NCBI GenBank assembly: GCA_963790075.1
Contig: CAWBNG010000004.1
Span: forward strand, 372,001 to 436,000
Direction of reading: 5' to 3'
DNA: 64,000 bases
Origin: CAYOUV01 sp963790075
GTDB taxonomy: Bacteria; Chloroflexota; Anaerolineae; Anaerolineales; Villigracilaceae
Positions 8,407 to 16,435 of this stretch are shown one piece after another. Below the pieces are notes generated by a model, which ran no database searches, was not told the origin of the DNA, and saw nothing but the letters and a program-made list of their open reading frames with translations. Made by a program: the position numbers and the translations under genes. How positions within the stretch are numbered: position 1 is the first letter of the stretch; every line of letters starts with the position of its first letter.

Positions 8407-9615
8407 TCAAGCCGTCACAGCCCGGCGCTGCGCAGCCACCAGCAGGAAGATGCTGAGCGCGGTCAGGACCGCAGCGGTCGGAAAGGCGGCGAAGACCGTT
8501 CCCTTGGTCACCAGGCTGCCGATGGCCGGCCCGATCATCACCCCGATATTGACCGGCAGGTAGGCGAAAGCCATCACCCGTCCGCGCACCTGGCTGGAGG
8601 CCGAAGCCGCCAGCACCGAAAACGAGAGCGCGAAGACGCCCGAACCCAACCCGTTGACCAGGGCGTAGGTCACAGCAAATCCGTTCAAGTCGCGGAAGAC
8701 GGCCAGCAGCGGCCAAAGCAGTACCTCGATCACGGCGCCAGTGATCAGCACGCGCCACATCCCAAGCTTATCTGCCAGCGCGCCCAGGGCGGGACCCAGC
8801 ACCAGCGCCACGAATCCGCCCGCGCCGAGCACGATCCCGACCATCGTGGCCGGGTCCGTGCCGGTGTAGATCTGCCCGACCGCCACCGGGACGTAGGTCA
8901 TGGCCAGCATCCAGCCGGCGAAGAGTGCGAACAAGGCTGGGAATAGCATCCGCAGGCGCTGGCTGGTGGTGATGATGCGTACCGAGTCGAGTGCCATATG
9001 CCAGATCGAACCGCGGTCCGTGCCCTGGTAGTCGTCGTGATAACCAAAGGTCAGGCTGAGAATGACGATGGCAAGCAGGGCGATGTCGATCAGCAGCAGG
9101 CTCGGGAAGCCCCAGCGATCGACGACCGGACCGCCGATCAGCGGGCCGAGAAAGACGCCCACGGGGGCGGCGCTGTTCATGATCGAGAAGGCCAGTCCCT
9201 GCCGCGCGGAGGGCGCGCGTTCAGAGAGCGTGGTCATCATCAGACCACTGTTGCCCAGCGCCAGGCCGGTGATCGAGCGCCCGATCAGGAAGACCCAGAT
9301 GTTGCCAGCCACGGCCAGCACCGAGCCGGCCAGCAGGTGCACCACGAAGGAGCGGATGATGATCGGCTTGCGGGCGTAGCGATCCGCCAGTGCGCCCCAG
9401 AAAGGCAGGAACAGCAGGCCGGGGATGCCGGCCAGCGAGGTGATCAGGCCAATCCAGAAAGGCACATCTGCCGGGGCGATGCCCAGTTGCGGCAGGTAGA
9501 GCGGCGTGAAGGCGCTCAACTGGCCGTAGAAGGTGGTCTCGATCAGGCTGCCGAAGGTGTACAGCACCAGCAACCAGACCCAGGAACGTCTCTTTGGCAA
9601 TACTTCTGAAAACAT
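8407..9615 (-). CDS. MFS transporter
   Basis: A 402-residue protein with about 12 membrane segments. The loop between segments 2 and 3 reads FWGALADRYARKPIIIRS, the major facilitator motif A (G-x-L-aD-r-x-g-r-k). The second half repeats the pattern (LGPALGALADKLGMWR). This is the drug:H+ antiporter-like branch by general look, but the substrate is unknown. It is on the same strand as, and 181 nt upstream of, the fused E1 gene; the gap is long enough for E1 to have its own promoter. The start ATG at 9615 lies in a divergent intergenic region shared with the DoxX-like gene. Confidence 0.88.
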   Translation of the reverse strand: MFSEVLPKRRSWVWLLVLYTFGSLIETTFYGQLSAFTPLYLPQLGIAPADVPFWIGLITSLAGIPGLLFLPFWGALADRYARKPIIIRSFVVHLLAGSVLAVAGNIWVFLIGRSITGLALGNSGLMMTTLSERAPSARQGLAFSIMNSAAPVGVFLGPLIGGPVVDRWGFPSLLLIDIALLAIVILSLTFGYHDDYQGTDRGSIWHMALDSVRIITTSQRLRMLFPALFALFAGWMLAMTYVPVAVGQIYTGTDPATMVGIVLGAGGFVALVLGPALGALADKLGMWRVLITGAVIEVLLWPLLAVFRDLNGFAVTYALVNGLGSGVFALSFSVLAASASSQVRGRVMAFAYLPVNIGVMIGPAIGSLVTKGTVFAAFPTAAVLTALSIFLLVAAQRRAVTA

Positions 9616-9827
9616 AGCAAATCCTTAATTGGACGAAATTGCTCACATTATAACGGTTGCTTGGGTAAATCCATTCAATAAAAAAGAATTCGGAAGCCAG
9701 TCTCGAATATCAGCTTAATCCAATCGTGAGACAGGCTTACGCTCCAAATAAAGCGCCTCGCGACTGGCTATTCTACAATGGGATGCGTGACTTCGGTCAT
9801 AAATTCGATGAATTCGAGGAAATACTT

Positions 9828-10361
9828 ATGAAGGAACATGCGCATAAAACACCTACCTGGCGGCATGCTGCCATCGCTTTGGTGCGCATAGCTTTTGGCC
9901 TGGTTTGGGCAATCGACGCTTATTTCAAATGGCAGCCAGCTTTCCAAAATAATTTCGTCGGTTACATCCAGGAAGCTCTTGTTGGACAACCTCCGGCGAT
10001 GCAGGCCTGGTTGAATACCTGGATCAACTTGGTGAGCCTCAATCCCCACTTGTTTGCCTTTATCGTTGCTCTCGGCGAGACAGCGATTGCCATCGGTCTG
10101 ACCTTCGGTCTTTTCAGCAACCTGGCTTATGTCGGCGGCACAGTGCTGGCGCTGGTCATCTGGGCTACTGCTGAAGGGCTGGGTGGTCCATACACAACTG
10201 GAGCAACAGATATCGGGACAGGCATCATTTACGTCTTTGGCTTTGCCGGTTTGTTTTTGCTTTCAGCGGGACAATACTTTGGTCTGGACCGGATCCTGCA
10301 TCCAAGGCTGGGGTGCTGGGGTTTCTTAAGCTCCGGTCCAGTCGATAGGGAGACAGAATGA
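9828..10361 (+). CDS. DoxX-family membrane protein
   Basis: A 177-residue protein with four membrane segments. The sequence WRHAAIALVRIAFGLVWAIDAYFKW near the N-terminus and GETAIAIGLTFGLFSNLAYVGG in the middle are typical of DoxX/DoxD-like quinone-associated membrane proteins. The frame is open from 9726, but the ATG at 9828 has a GAGGA site 7-8 nt upstream and begins right before the conserved domain, so I take it as the start. In characterised relatives DoxD is part of thiosulphate:quinone oxidoreductase; here no partner is adjacent, so the role is open. A histidine kinase gene follows after 93 nt. Confidence 0.8.
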   Translation: MKEHAHKTPTWRHAAIALVRIAFGLVWAIDAYFKWQPAFQNNFVGYIQEALVGQPPAMQAWLNTWINLVSLNPHLFAFIVALGETAIAIGLTFGLFSNLAYVGGTVLALVIWATAEGLGGPYTTGATDIGTGIIYVFGFAGLFLLSAGQYFGLDRILHPRLGCWGFLSSGPVDRETE

Positions 10362-10435
10362 GCACTTAAGTGTAGTCCTTGGATAAATGACCCATCGCGC
10401 ACTCCAAAGTCAGCGCTCAAGAAACCCCTTTATGC

Positions 10436-10441
10436 TATACT
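10436..10441 (+). promoter_or_regulatory. Extended -10 element for the histidine kinase gene
   Basis: TATACT preceded by TG with one base between (TGcTATACT) lies 13 nt before the kinase ATG. No good -35 is visible. Transcription would begin about 7 nt before the start codon, giving a very short leader. Confidence 0.45.
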
Positions 10442-10454
10442 GACTTCAAGGGAC

Positions 10455-11522
10455 ATGAAGGCTTCTGGTCTGTTCGTAGCTGTGCGCGCTCGTCTTTCAC
10501 GCCTGTCGCTCTTCCAGCGCATCGCGGCGGGCAACGCCGTCGTGATCGTGCTCGGTGCCGTGGCGGGGACGCTGCTTACACGTCACCTGGCTGAGCGGGC
10601 GGCGGACGTGTGGCTGATCGTTTTGTTCGCGGCCACGGGCATCCTGCTCAGTCTGGTCGTCAATTTCTGGACTGTGGGAATGGCCCTGCAACCCTTGCGC
10701 GATCTGGGCCGGTTGGTGCGCCGCCTGCAGAGCGGTGACCAGGCCATCGATCCCTCCGAACTAAAAAATCCCGATCCTTACACCACACGCGTGGCCAGCA
10801 CCCTGCATTCGCTGGTGCTGCAGCTGGAAGAACGCAACCGCGAATTGCAGGCCCTGTCCGAACGGGCGATCAACGCCCAGGAGGAAGAACGGCGCGCGAT
10901 TGCCCGCAGCCTGCACGATGACACCGGCCAGGCGCTGTCGATGCTGATCATTCACCTTGACCGCATCGACGAGCACGTCCCGTCCAAGGACAGCCGCCTG
11001 AAAAAGCAGGTCAGCGAAGCGCGCGAACTGGCGGCCAACTCGTTGACCGAGCTGCGCGGCATCCTGGCCGGGCTGCGCCCGGCCATCCTGGATGACCTGG
11101 GCCTGGTCCCGGCCATACGCTGGTACGCGCGCACCAACCTGGAACGCGCCGGGGTAAAGGTAGCCATCAAAGCCCCAGGCGTGTCGCTGGAATTGCCGCC
11201 GGCTGTTTCGATCACCCTGTTCCGCATCGTGCAGGAGGCGGTCAACAACATCGTGCGCCATTCCAGCGCGACCTCGGCGACAATCGTGCTGCAGTTGAGC
11301 CAGGGACAGGTCCAGCTGCGGGTCGAGGATGACGGCCGGGGCTTCGACCGCGAGCGCGTCTCGCGCAGCGCGGTTCAATCTCACCGCCTGGGCTTGCTCG
11401 GCATCCGCGAACGAGCTGAACTACTCGGTGGCCAGGTCACGGTCGAGGCTGCGCCTGGGCAGGGTTCGCGCCTGCAGGTTTCCATCCCGCTGACGGATCA
11501 AGGAGAAGGACAGCATGGATAG
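10455..11522 (+). CDS. NarL-family sensor histidine kinase (HisKA_3)
   Basis: A 355-residue membrane kinase. Two membrane segments at about 24-42 and 52-75 leave almost no external loop, so it probably senses within the membrane or through a partner. A HAMP-like linker (about 75-130) is followed by the HisKA_3 dimerisation helix with the phospho-acceptor His154 in ARSLHDDTGQALS, the N-box EAVNNIVRHS (Asn264/265) and the G1 box EDDGRGF near 291-297. The final LGLLGIRERAELLGG is the usual G2 region of this class. The gene overlaps the response regulator start by 8 nt, so the two are translated together. Confidence 0.93.
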   Translation: MKASGLFVAVRARLSRLSLFQRIAAGNAVVIVLGAVAGTLLTRHLAERAADVWLIVLFAATGILLSLVVNFWTVGMALQPLRDLGRLVRRLQSGDQAIDPSELKNPDPYTTRVASTLHSLVLQLEERNRELQALSERAINAQEEERRAIARSLHDDTGQALSMLIIHLDRIDEHVPSKDSRLKKQVSEARELAANSLTELRGILAGLRPAILDDLGLVPAIRWYARTNLERAGVKVAIKAPGVSLELPPAVSITLFRIVQEAVNNIVRHSSATSATIVLQLSQGQVQLRVEDDGRGFDRERVSRSAVQSHRLGLLGIRERAELLGGQVTVEAAPGQGSRLQVSIPLTDQGEGQHG

Positions 11523-12165
11523 TATCCGCATCTTGCTGGCTGACGATCACACCATTCTGCGCAACGGCATCCGCGCCCTGCTGGAGGACGAGCCGGGTAT
11601 GAGTGTGGTCGGTGAAGCGGAGGACGGGCGGGCAGCGGTGGGTCTGGCCTGCCAGCTCAAACCGGATGTGCTGATAATGGACATCGCCATGCCGCTCCTG
11701 AACGGCCTGGAAGCCAGCCGTCAGATCAAGCAGCAGTGCCCGGACGTTAAGGTGCTGATCCTGACCATGCACGACAACGAGGAGTACATCCGCCAGGTGC
11801 TGGAGGCCGGGGCGATGGGGTACATCCTGAAAGATGCCGCCGCCCGCGAACTGATCAGCGCTATCCGCACTGTGTATCGCGGCGAGGCTGTGCTCTCGCC
11901 GGCGGTGACGCGCCTGGTGATCGAGGATTACCTGCGCTGGGGCGGCGTGCGTCCGCAGGAAGAAGCCAATGGGCTCAGCCCGCGCGAGCGCGAGGTGCTG
12001 CAACTGATCGCCGAGGGGTACACCAACAAGCAGATCGCTGAAATCCTGTCGATCTCGGTCAAGACGGTACAGGCCCATCGCAACAACCTGATGCAGAAAC
12101 TGGACCTGCATGACCGGGGTGAGTTGATCAAATACGCCATCCAGAAGAAGATCATCGAGATCTAG
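11515..12165 (+). CDS. NarL/LuxR-family response regulator
   Basis: A 216-residue regulator, partner of the kinase it overlaps. The receiver domain has the acidic pair D10/D11, phospho-acceptor Asp56 in LIMDIAMP, Thr84 and Lys106 (YILKDA). A LuxR-type helix-turn-helix occupies about 150-207 (LSPREREVLQLIAEGYTNKQIAEILSIS is split here: LSPREREVLQLIAEG then TNKQIAEILSISVKTVQAH). It probably binds DNA as a dimer when phosphorylated. Targets are unknown; the lipoprotein gene 130 nt downstream is the nearest candidate. Confidence 0.95.
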   Translation: MDSIRILLADDHTILRNGIRALLEDEPGMSVVGEAEDGRAAVGLACQLKPDVLIMDIAMPLLNGLEASRQIKQQCPDVKVLILTMHDNEEYIRQVLEAGAMGYILKDAAARELISAIRTVYRGEAVLSPAVTRLVIEDYLRWGGVRPQEEANGLSPREREVLQLIAEGYTNKQIAEILSISVKTVQAHRNNLMQKLDLHDRGELIKYAIQKKIIEI

Positions 12166-12295
12166 TTTTCCATAAAGACAAAGCAGCCGGGTAATGGAGG
12201 GACCCTTTTAGGTCGAAGGGACGTCTGGGAATTAATAATCGGGGAAATTACGAAACCTACAAAGTGTATTTGATATTTAATATGGAGGTTTTGAG

Positions 12296-12895
12296 ATGAA
12301 AGCCTTATGGGTTTCAATTATCGTCCTGCTCGTGGCTGGCCTTACGGGCTGTTCAGCGTTTTCCTATCCCAATCAGATGGCAACAATGACTGCGCCTGAC
12401 GTTCCAATGTCAAGTGGAACGACCTCAGCCTCGCCGGCCCTGGCTGTCACGGTGAGACCGCCCTCGATTTTTCTGGGTCCCGGTTCTCCACCCGCAAATT
12501 CAGCCCCCACACCGCTTCCCAATCTCCCCCAGGGTTGGCTGTCGTTTACCAGTCCCAGCCTGGGCGTGAGCGTGGAGTATCCAGCGGATTGGTTCGTCGA
12601 TCAACAAGCCAACGAAATTGCCTTCCGCTCTCCGCAAGGCTGGACAATTTTCCTGCAATTGGACAGTGTCAACAAGGATCAAATGACCGATAAGAACCAG
12701 GATTGTACGACTTTGATTAATGCTTATGGTCTGAGCAGCGAAGTTTGCGTTGATGCCTCATCTTCCACTTACAGCGCCAGCTTCGAACTTGTGACGGCTG
12801 ACGGAACAGCCCAGCGAATCGTCTTATCTACCATGGATAAGGAAGCCTTGGATGTGTATCGGGGTATGCTTAACTCCCTGCGATTTTCAAAGTAG
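12296..12895 (+). CDS. Hypothetical lipoprotein
   Basis: A 199-residue exported lipoprotein. A hydrophobic signal ends in the lipobox GLTGC with lipidated Cys19, followed by a Ser/Thr/Pro-rich linker to about residue 80 and a compact domain beginning GWLSFTSPSLGVSVEYPADW. That domain start resembles PsbP-like or DUF1795-like folds that many Chloroflexota lipoproteins carry. GGAGG lies 7 nt upstream of the ATG. No binding partner or enzyme motif is visible. It follows the two-component pair and might be regulated by it. Confidence 0.75.
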   Translation: MKALWVSIIVLLVAGLTGCSAFSYPNQMATMTAPDVPMSSGTTSASPALAVTVRPPSIFLGPGSPPANSAPTPLPNLPQGWLSFTSPSLGVSVEYPADWFVDQQANEIAFRSPQGWTIFLQLDSVNKDQMTDKNQDCTTLINAYGLSSEVCVDASSSTYSASFELVTADGTAQRIVLSTMDKEALDVYRGMLNSLRFSK

Positions 12896-12909
12896 TCTCG
12901 AGCTATCAA

Positions 12910-12947
12910 AATAGCGGGTATCGGCTATTGTACCGATACCCGCTATT
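12910..12947. terminator. Bidirectional terminator between convergent genes
   Basis: A perfect 15-bp stem (12910-12924 with 12933-12947) with an 8-nt loop sits between the lipoprotein gene (plus) and the sedolisin gene (minus). On the minus strand it is followed by TTTTGAT; on the plus strand there is no T-run, so it works best for the leftward gene but could block readthrough in both directions. Confidence 0.75.
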
Positions 12948-13045
12948 GGGACTCCTTGTGAATTGGGTTACGGTGTTATCTCACATGGAGTCTGTCTTGT
13001 TTGCATCGCCTCATACGAGCGAATTTCTAAGAGGGTAAGCTCCGA

Positions 13046-14521
13046 CTAATGGGCATGCATAATGTGATGGCCGGACCCACCGTTGGGTTTCGGTTTGGAA
13101 CCTGCGATTGCAGCCGTTCCGTCACCCGGTGAAACAAAGCGGATCAGGTAATTGACCATTTGATCGGTTGTTGGAGAACCCAGGCCGGTTGCGGCGTCCC
13201 AGCCGGGACCAGCCTCGAAGCCTTGGATGGCGACATCCTCAACGACCGAGTTATTCCCGCTGGTTACGTCGAAGAACGAAGCTGCGTAGTGGGATTGTGC
13301 TTGGCCGATATGGTAAAGCGCCTTGTTGATGAAGCCCAGCCGTTTACCGGCCTTCTGGTCGGCAATGGCGATGATGGCGGCCCATTGGGGCGAACCGGCG
13401 CTGGTGCCGCCAAAGAGGTACATGCCGACCGGGATCCCTGGAATGTCGAGATAGGTCAGCACGCCATGATAGACGGCTGCGCTGTATGATACGTCGGGTA
13501 CGCCCAGTTGTTTCCCTTTGATCATGCTTTTCTGGTAGGACGGCTCGTCGTACAGGACACTGAAACCGCCGCCGCTGCCGATGCTATTGCCGAACTCATT
13601 CCAAACAACCTCACCCTGGTAAGTTCCCGGGGCCGGGTTGGCAGAGGGGTCGCAGCCGAGCTGTGATAGGCAGTAATCCGCGGCGTGCAGTTCGGTGCCA
13701 CCGACTGCCGTTACCAGGGGATCGCTGGCGGGCGATGAGGCTGCTTTGACATAAGACGAGCCATCACAGGTTGGCTGTGCTGCGCCTTCATCTCCTGAAG
13801 AGGCAAAGAGGGTAATATTCTTCTGCGTTGCTTCGGCGAAGACCTGATGCTGTTGTACAAGCAGGTTCGAATCCATACAGCTTTCGTTCTCGCCGAAACT
13901 CTGGGAGATGACATCGCCGATATTGTTATCTACGGCATACTTGGTGGCGCTCAGGATGTCGGCATCATCATTCGATTTGGCCAGATCCAGTACGATATTT
14001 GCGCCGGGGGCAATGGCATGCGCCCAAAGTACATCCAACGAAATTTCTTCAGCCCAGCCGACCATATTGCCGTCATTCGCATCGAAGGCTGTCAGGCCAT
14101 CCGGTGCAATCTGGGTAAAAGTACCCAGGTTGGGATCATTGGGGTTACCCAGCCCATTCAGGCTTGGTAGGCCATAGAAATTATTGTAGTAATTGAGCTG
14201 CGCTACGATATTGGGGGACTGGAATGCGTCGACAATCACGATTGTCCTTCCGTGGCCGTCGAAGCCAGCGTTAATGAGGCTGTCGGTATTGTAGGCATGA
14301 CGCATCTGAAACGGGTCATAACAGACCGCAGCGGACAGGCCCACCTGGCAGCTGAAAAGGCCGTAATTCGGGCCGGCGACACTGGCCGGGACCGCTTGTG
14401 GCCCTTTCACGAGAAGCGGCGCGGCCGAGGTACTCGTGCTTACCAGTCCGCCTGCCATTGGGAAGCCTGCACCCAGCAGCATGGTAACGCTTAGAAGAAC
14501 ACTGAAGAACTTGGCTTTCAT
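13046..14521 (-). CDS. Secreted sedolisin-type serine-carboxyl peptidase (S53)
   Basis: A 491-residue exported protease, active in acidic conditions in characterised relatives. After a signal peptide (about 1-33) the catalytic domain starts almost at once. Catalytic residues fit S53: Glu159 and Asp163 in EISLDVLWAHA, the oxyanion Asp244 in SSGDEG, and nucleophile Ser374 in GGTSAGSP. The C-terminal FFDVTSG and GWDAATGLGSP segments form the family's calcium site. The long N-terminal activation prodomain of most sedolisins is absent. Its upstream region has a good promoter and a structured leader. A convergent terminator lies 98 nt past the stop. Confidence 0.92.
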   Translation of the reverse strand: MKAKFFSVLLSVTMLLGAGFPMAGGLVSTSTSAAPLLVKGPQAVPASVAGPNYGLFSCQVGLSAAVCYDPFQMRHAYNTDSLINAGFDGHGRTIVIVDAFQSPNIVAQLNYYNNFYGLPSLNGLGNPNDPNLGTFTQIAPDGLTAFDANDGNMVGWAEEISLDVLWAHAIAPGANIVLDLAKSNDDADILSATKYAVDNNIGDVISQSFGENESCMDSNLLVQQHQVFAEATQKNITLFASSGDEGAAQPTCDGSSYVKAASSPASDPLVTAVGGTELHAADYCLSQLGCDPSANPAPGTYQGEVVWNEFGNSIGSGGGFSVLYDEPSYQKSMIKGKQLGVPDVSYSAAVYHGVLTYLDIPGIPVGMYLFGGTSAGSPQWAAIIAIADQKAGKRLGFINKALYHIGQAQSHYAASFFDVTSGNNSVVEDVAIQGFEAGPGWDAATGLGSPTTDQMVNYLIRFVSPGDGTAAIAGSKPKPNGGSGHHIMHAH

Positions 14522-14608
14522 ATGTTATTCCTCCATGTGAAATTTTGAGACGGTTCAATACGGCTAAAGTTGGGATATATGTTTAAATTTATTTCCACAC
14601 CTCCTGTA

Positions 14609-14640
14609 GAACAAAACAACCGCCGAATGAGATTCGGCGG
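14609..14640 (-). terminator. Terminator-like hairpin in the sedolisin leader
   Basis: A perfect 9-bp stem (14620-14628 with 14632-14640) with a 3-nt loop is followed on the minus strand by TTGTTTTGTT. It lies about 100 nt upstream of the sedolisin start codon and 3 nt after the three-helix structure at 14644-14725, so it could act as a conditional terminator (expression platform). Confidence 0.65.
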
Positions 14641-14643
14641 CCT

Positions 14644-14725
14644 GTCAACCTGTATGCCTTCTGCAGATTGGGCAGGTCATACGTTTGCAATCCCTTTTCA
14701 GGCGGAATTGCATTTGGCAACTGAC
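14644..14725 (-). ncRNA. Structured three-way-junction leader, riboswitch candidate
   Basis: Read on the minus strand, three helices can form: a closing stem 14719-14725 with 14644-14650 (7 pairs, three of them G-U); a hairpin with stem 14707-14712/14686-14691 capped by CCT-GAAA-AGG (14693-14702), a GNRA tetraloop; and a hairpin 14674-14682/14652-14659 with one bulge. A terminator-like hairpin follows at once. A closing stem, a GNRA-capped arm and a second arm are the topology of c-di-GMP-I (GEMM) riboswitches, and a GCAAA phrase sits after the tetraloop arm as in GEMM. The primary match to GEMM is incomplete, so the class is not assigned. Confidence 0.5.
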
Positions 14726-14732
14726 TTCTAAT

Positions 14733-14761
14733 ACTATATTACCAATTCATTAAAATTTCAA
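14733..14761 (-). promoter_or_regulatory. Promoter of the sedolisin gene
   Basis: On the minus strand TTGAAA (14756-14761) and TATAGT (14733-14738) are separated by exactly 17 nt. Transcription would start near 14726, which is the first base before the structured leader, leaving a leader of about 205 nt. Confidence 0.7.
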
Positions 14762-15012
14762 TACTAATTTCATGAATATTATCTAATACAAACCTATCCC
14801 CTTTTTAGAAGTCACCCTCGCTGCAATCACCGATACAGGTTTTCTGTCCTGGGAAGGTCAGTACTCGTCCCTGCAAACGCTCGACCGACCGGTCGGTAGG
14901 GTGACGATCTGGTTGAATTAAGGTCTGCACCCTAGGGTATTTCAGGCCTAGGCTTGATTTCAATCGCGCCCCATCCCTGTATGCTGTAGGTAGAGCTTTT
15001 CCATCATCAGCA
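14762..15012. other. Upstream region of the bc-Hdr operon
   Basis: The region between the sedolisin promoter and the cytochrome b gene holds no convincing gene. It contains a perfect 14-bp palindrome (14884-14897, listed separately). A weak promoter-like pair, TTTCAA at 14958-14963 and TATGCT at 14980-14985 with 16 nt between, lies 42 nt before the start codon. The ribosome site GGAGG lies 6-7 nt before the ATG at 15028. Confidence 0.35.
14884..14897. promoter_or_regulatory. 14-bp perfect palindrome, operator candidate
   Basis: ACCGACCGGTCGGT is self-complementary over all 14 bases and lies about 130 nt upstream of the cytochrome b gene. Palindromes of this GACCGACCGGTCGG type are common operators of TetR-family repressors, but no TetR gene lies nearby, so the regulator is unknown. 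Confidence 0.4.
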
Positions 15013-15027
15013 TTCTGGAGGTGGCTT

Positions 15028-16023
15028 ATGAGTCTTCCAAAACGACGTAGGTCATTGCGTCTGGCCTTGATCATCCTGGGGGCACTGACCTTGCTGCTGG
15101 TCGCGGCAGCCTGGCATGGCCAAACAGCCATCGCCCGCGCCGGTCGATCCATCGACCAGACAGCCCAGGCATTGAACGCGGTCCCGGTGAGCATCAGCCC
15201 GCCCACTCCGGAAGAAAACAGCTGCCTGCATTGTCACATTGGCGGCGAGAATAAGAACCTGTGGACCCCGCTGGCGCGCTGGTCGGTCTTCGGGACCTTC
15301 GGACTGGTGTTTGTCTTTGGTATATACCGCTCAGCCAGTGTCTGGACCCAGCGCAAACCCTGGAAGCCGCTCTCCGTCCGCACCGCTGAGTGGGTCGATG
15401 AGCGCTACCAAATTTCCCAGCCGCTCTCCAAAATCTTGAGTAAGCCTGTGCCGCGCTTCGCCCTCAAGTGGTGGTACTGCCTGGGGGGCATCACGGCTTT
15501 CCTGTTCGTGGTCCAGGGCCTAACCGGCATCATGCTGGCCTTCTACTACAAGCCCAGCGCCGACCTGGCCTACGCCAGCATCCAGTTTATCGAAAACGAA
15601 GTGCGCTTCGGCGCAGCGGTCCGCGCCATCCATCACTGGGCGGCCAACGGCATGATCGTCCTGTGCGTGGCGCACATGCTGCGGGTCTTCGTTATGGGGG
15701 CCTACAAAAAGCCGCGCGAACTGAACTGGGTCAGCGGCGTGACCCTGCTGATCCTGACCCTGGCCTTTGGGTTCACCGGTTACTTGCTGCCCTGGGACCA
15801 GCGTGCCTTTTGGGCCACCACCGTTGGCACGGAGATCGCGGCCAGCATCCCGGTTATTGGGCAGTTGGCGCTGGTCTTCCTGCGCGTCGGCTGGGACGTA
15901 GCTGACCTGACGCTCAGCCGCTTTTACGGCCTGCATATCATCATCGTCCCGCTGGCGACAGTGGCTTTCATGCTGGTGCATTTCATGATGGTGCGCCGGC
16001 TGGGCATCAAGCAACCTTTGTAG
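15028..16023 (+). CDS. Cytochrome b6-like subunit with an N-terminal haem-c site
   Basis: A 331-residue membrane protein of a quinol-oxidising bc complex. The C-terminal part is a b6-type cytochrome b: haem-b ligands His202/His303 and His216/His318 have the 14- and 15-residue spacings of b6, and GYLLPWDQRAFWA is the cd1/Qo region. Uniquely, residues 1-105 add one membrane segment (11-28), a CLHCH (66-70) c-type haem motif expected on the outer face, and another membrane segment. There is no separate cytochrome c1/f gene, so this bound haem could take its place. First gene of a five-gene operon; GGAGG precedes the ATG. The b6 assignment is firm, the haem-c function is inferred from the motif. 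Confidence 0.93.
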   Translation: MSLPKRRRSLRLALIILGALTLLLVAAAWHGQTAIARAGRSIDQTAQALNAVPVSISPPTPEENSCLHCHIGGENKNLWTPLARWSVFGTFGLVFVFGIYRSASVWTQRKPWKPLSVRTAEWVDERYQISQPLSKILSKPVPRFALKWWYCLGGITAFLFVVQGLTGIMLAFYYKPSADLAYASIQFIENEVRFGAAVRAIHHWAANGMIVLCVAHMLRVFVMGAYKKPRELNWVSGVTLLILTLAFGFTGYLLPWDQRAFWATTVGTEIAASIPVIGQLALVFLRVGWDVADLTLSRFYGLHIIIVPLATVAFMLVHFMMVRRLGIKQPL

Positions 16024-16032
16024 GAGGAGAGC

Positions 16033-16434
16033 ATGGCAACCACTAATCCTGAAACCCACAAGGACACAATTCCCTTTTATCCGGATCATCTCAGCACGGA
16101 GGTCAAGGTCATGATCGGGATCGTCGTGCTGGCGCTGCTGGTCGGGGTCCTGGGTATGCTCTTCCCGGTTGGCCTGCAGCCTCCAGCTGACCCGATGGAC
16201 ACGCCTGCCCACGTCAAACCGGAGTGGTATTTCCTGGCTTTGTACCAATTGCTGAAATTCATCCCTAAGACGATCGGGGCGCTGATCCCGGTGTTGCTGG
16301 TGCTGGTGCTGGCCTTGTGGCCCTTCTTCGATAGGAAGCAGGACACGAAAAAGGCGACCCGCATCCGCCTGATCGCCGTGACGGCCGGTTTGATCCTGCT
16401 GATCGCACTAACCATCTGGGGGGAGGTGAGCTGA
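16033..16434 (+). CDS. Cytochrome b subunit IV (C-terminal cytochrome b half)
   Basis: A 133-residue protein with three membrane segments that completes the split cytochrome b. It carries PEWYFLALYQLLKF at 63-76; the PEWY sequence (63-66) is the quinol-oxidation (Qo) site motif with Glu64. The length is a little shorter than plastid or cyanobacterial subunit IV. It starts 9 nt after the cytochrome b stop with an AGGAGGAG ribosome site and is followed 1 nt later by the Rieske gene, so these are co-translated parts of one complex. Confidence 0.93.
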   Translation: MATTNPETHKDTIPFYPDHLSTEVKVMIGIVVLALLVGVLGMLFPVGLQPPADPMDTPAHVKPEWYFLALYQLLKFIPKTIGALIPVLLVLVLALWPFFDRKQDTKKATRIRLIAVTAGLILLIALTIWGEVS

Positions 16435-16435
16435 G

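Noticed and set aside
9685..9770. GCCAGTC/GACTGGC inverted repeat between the MFS and DoxX-like genes
   Set aside because: The arms are only 7 nt and far apart (about 65 nt), which is expected by chance in this composition.
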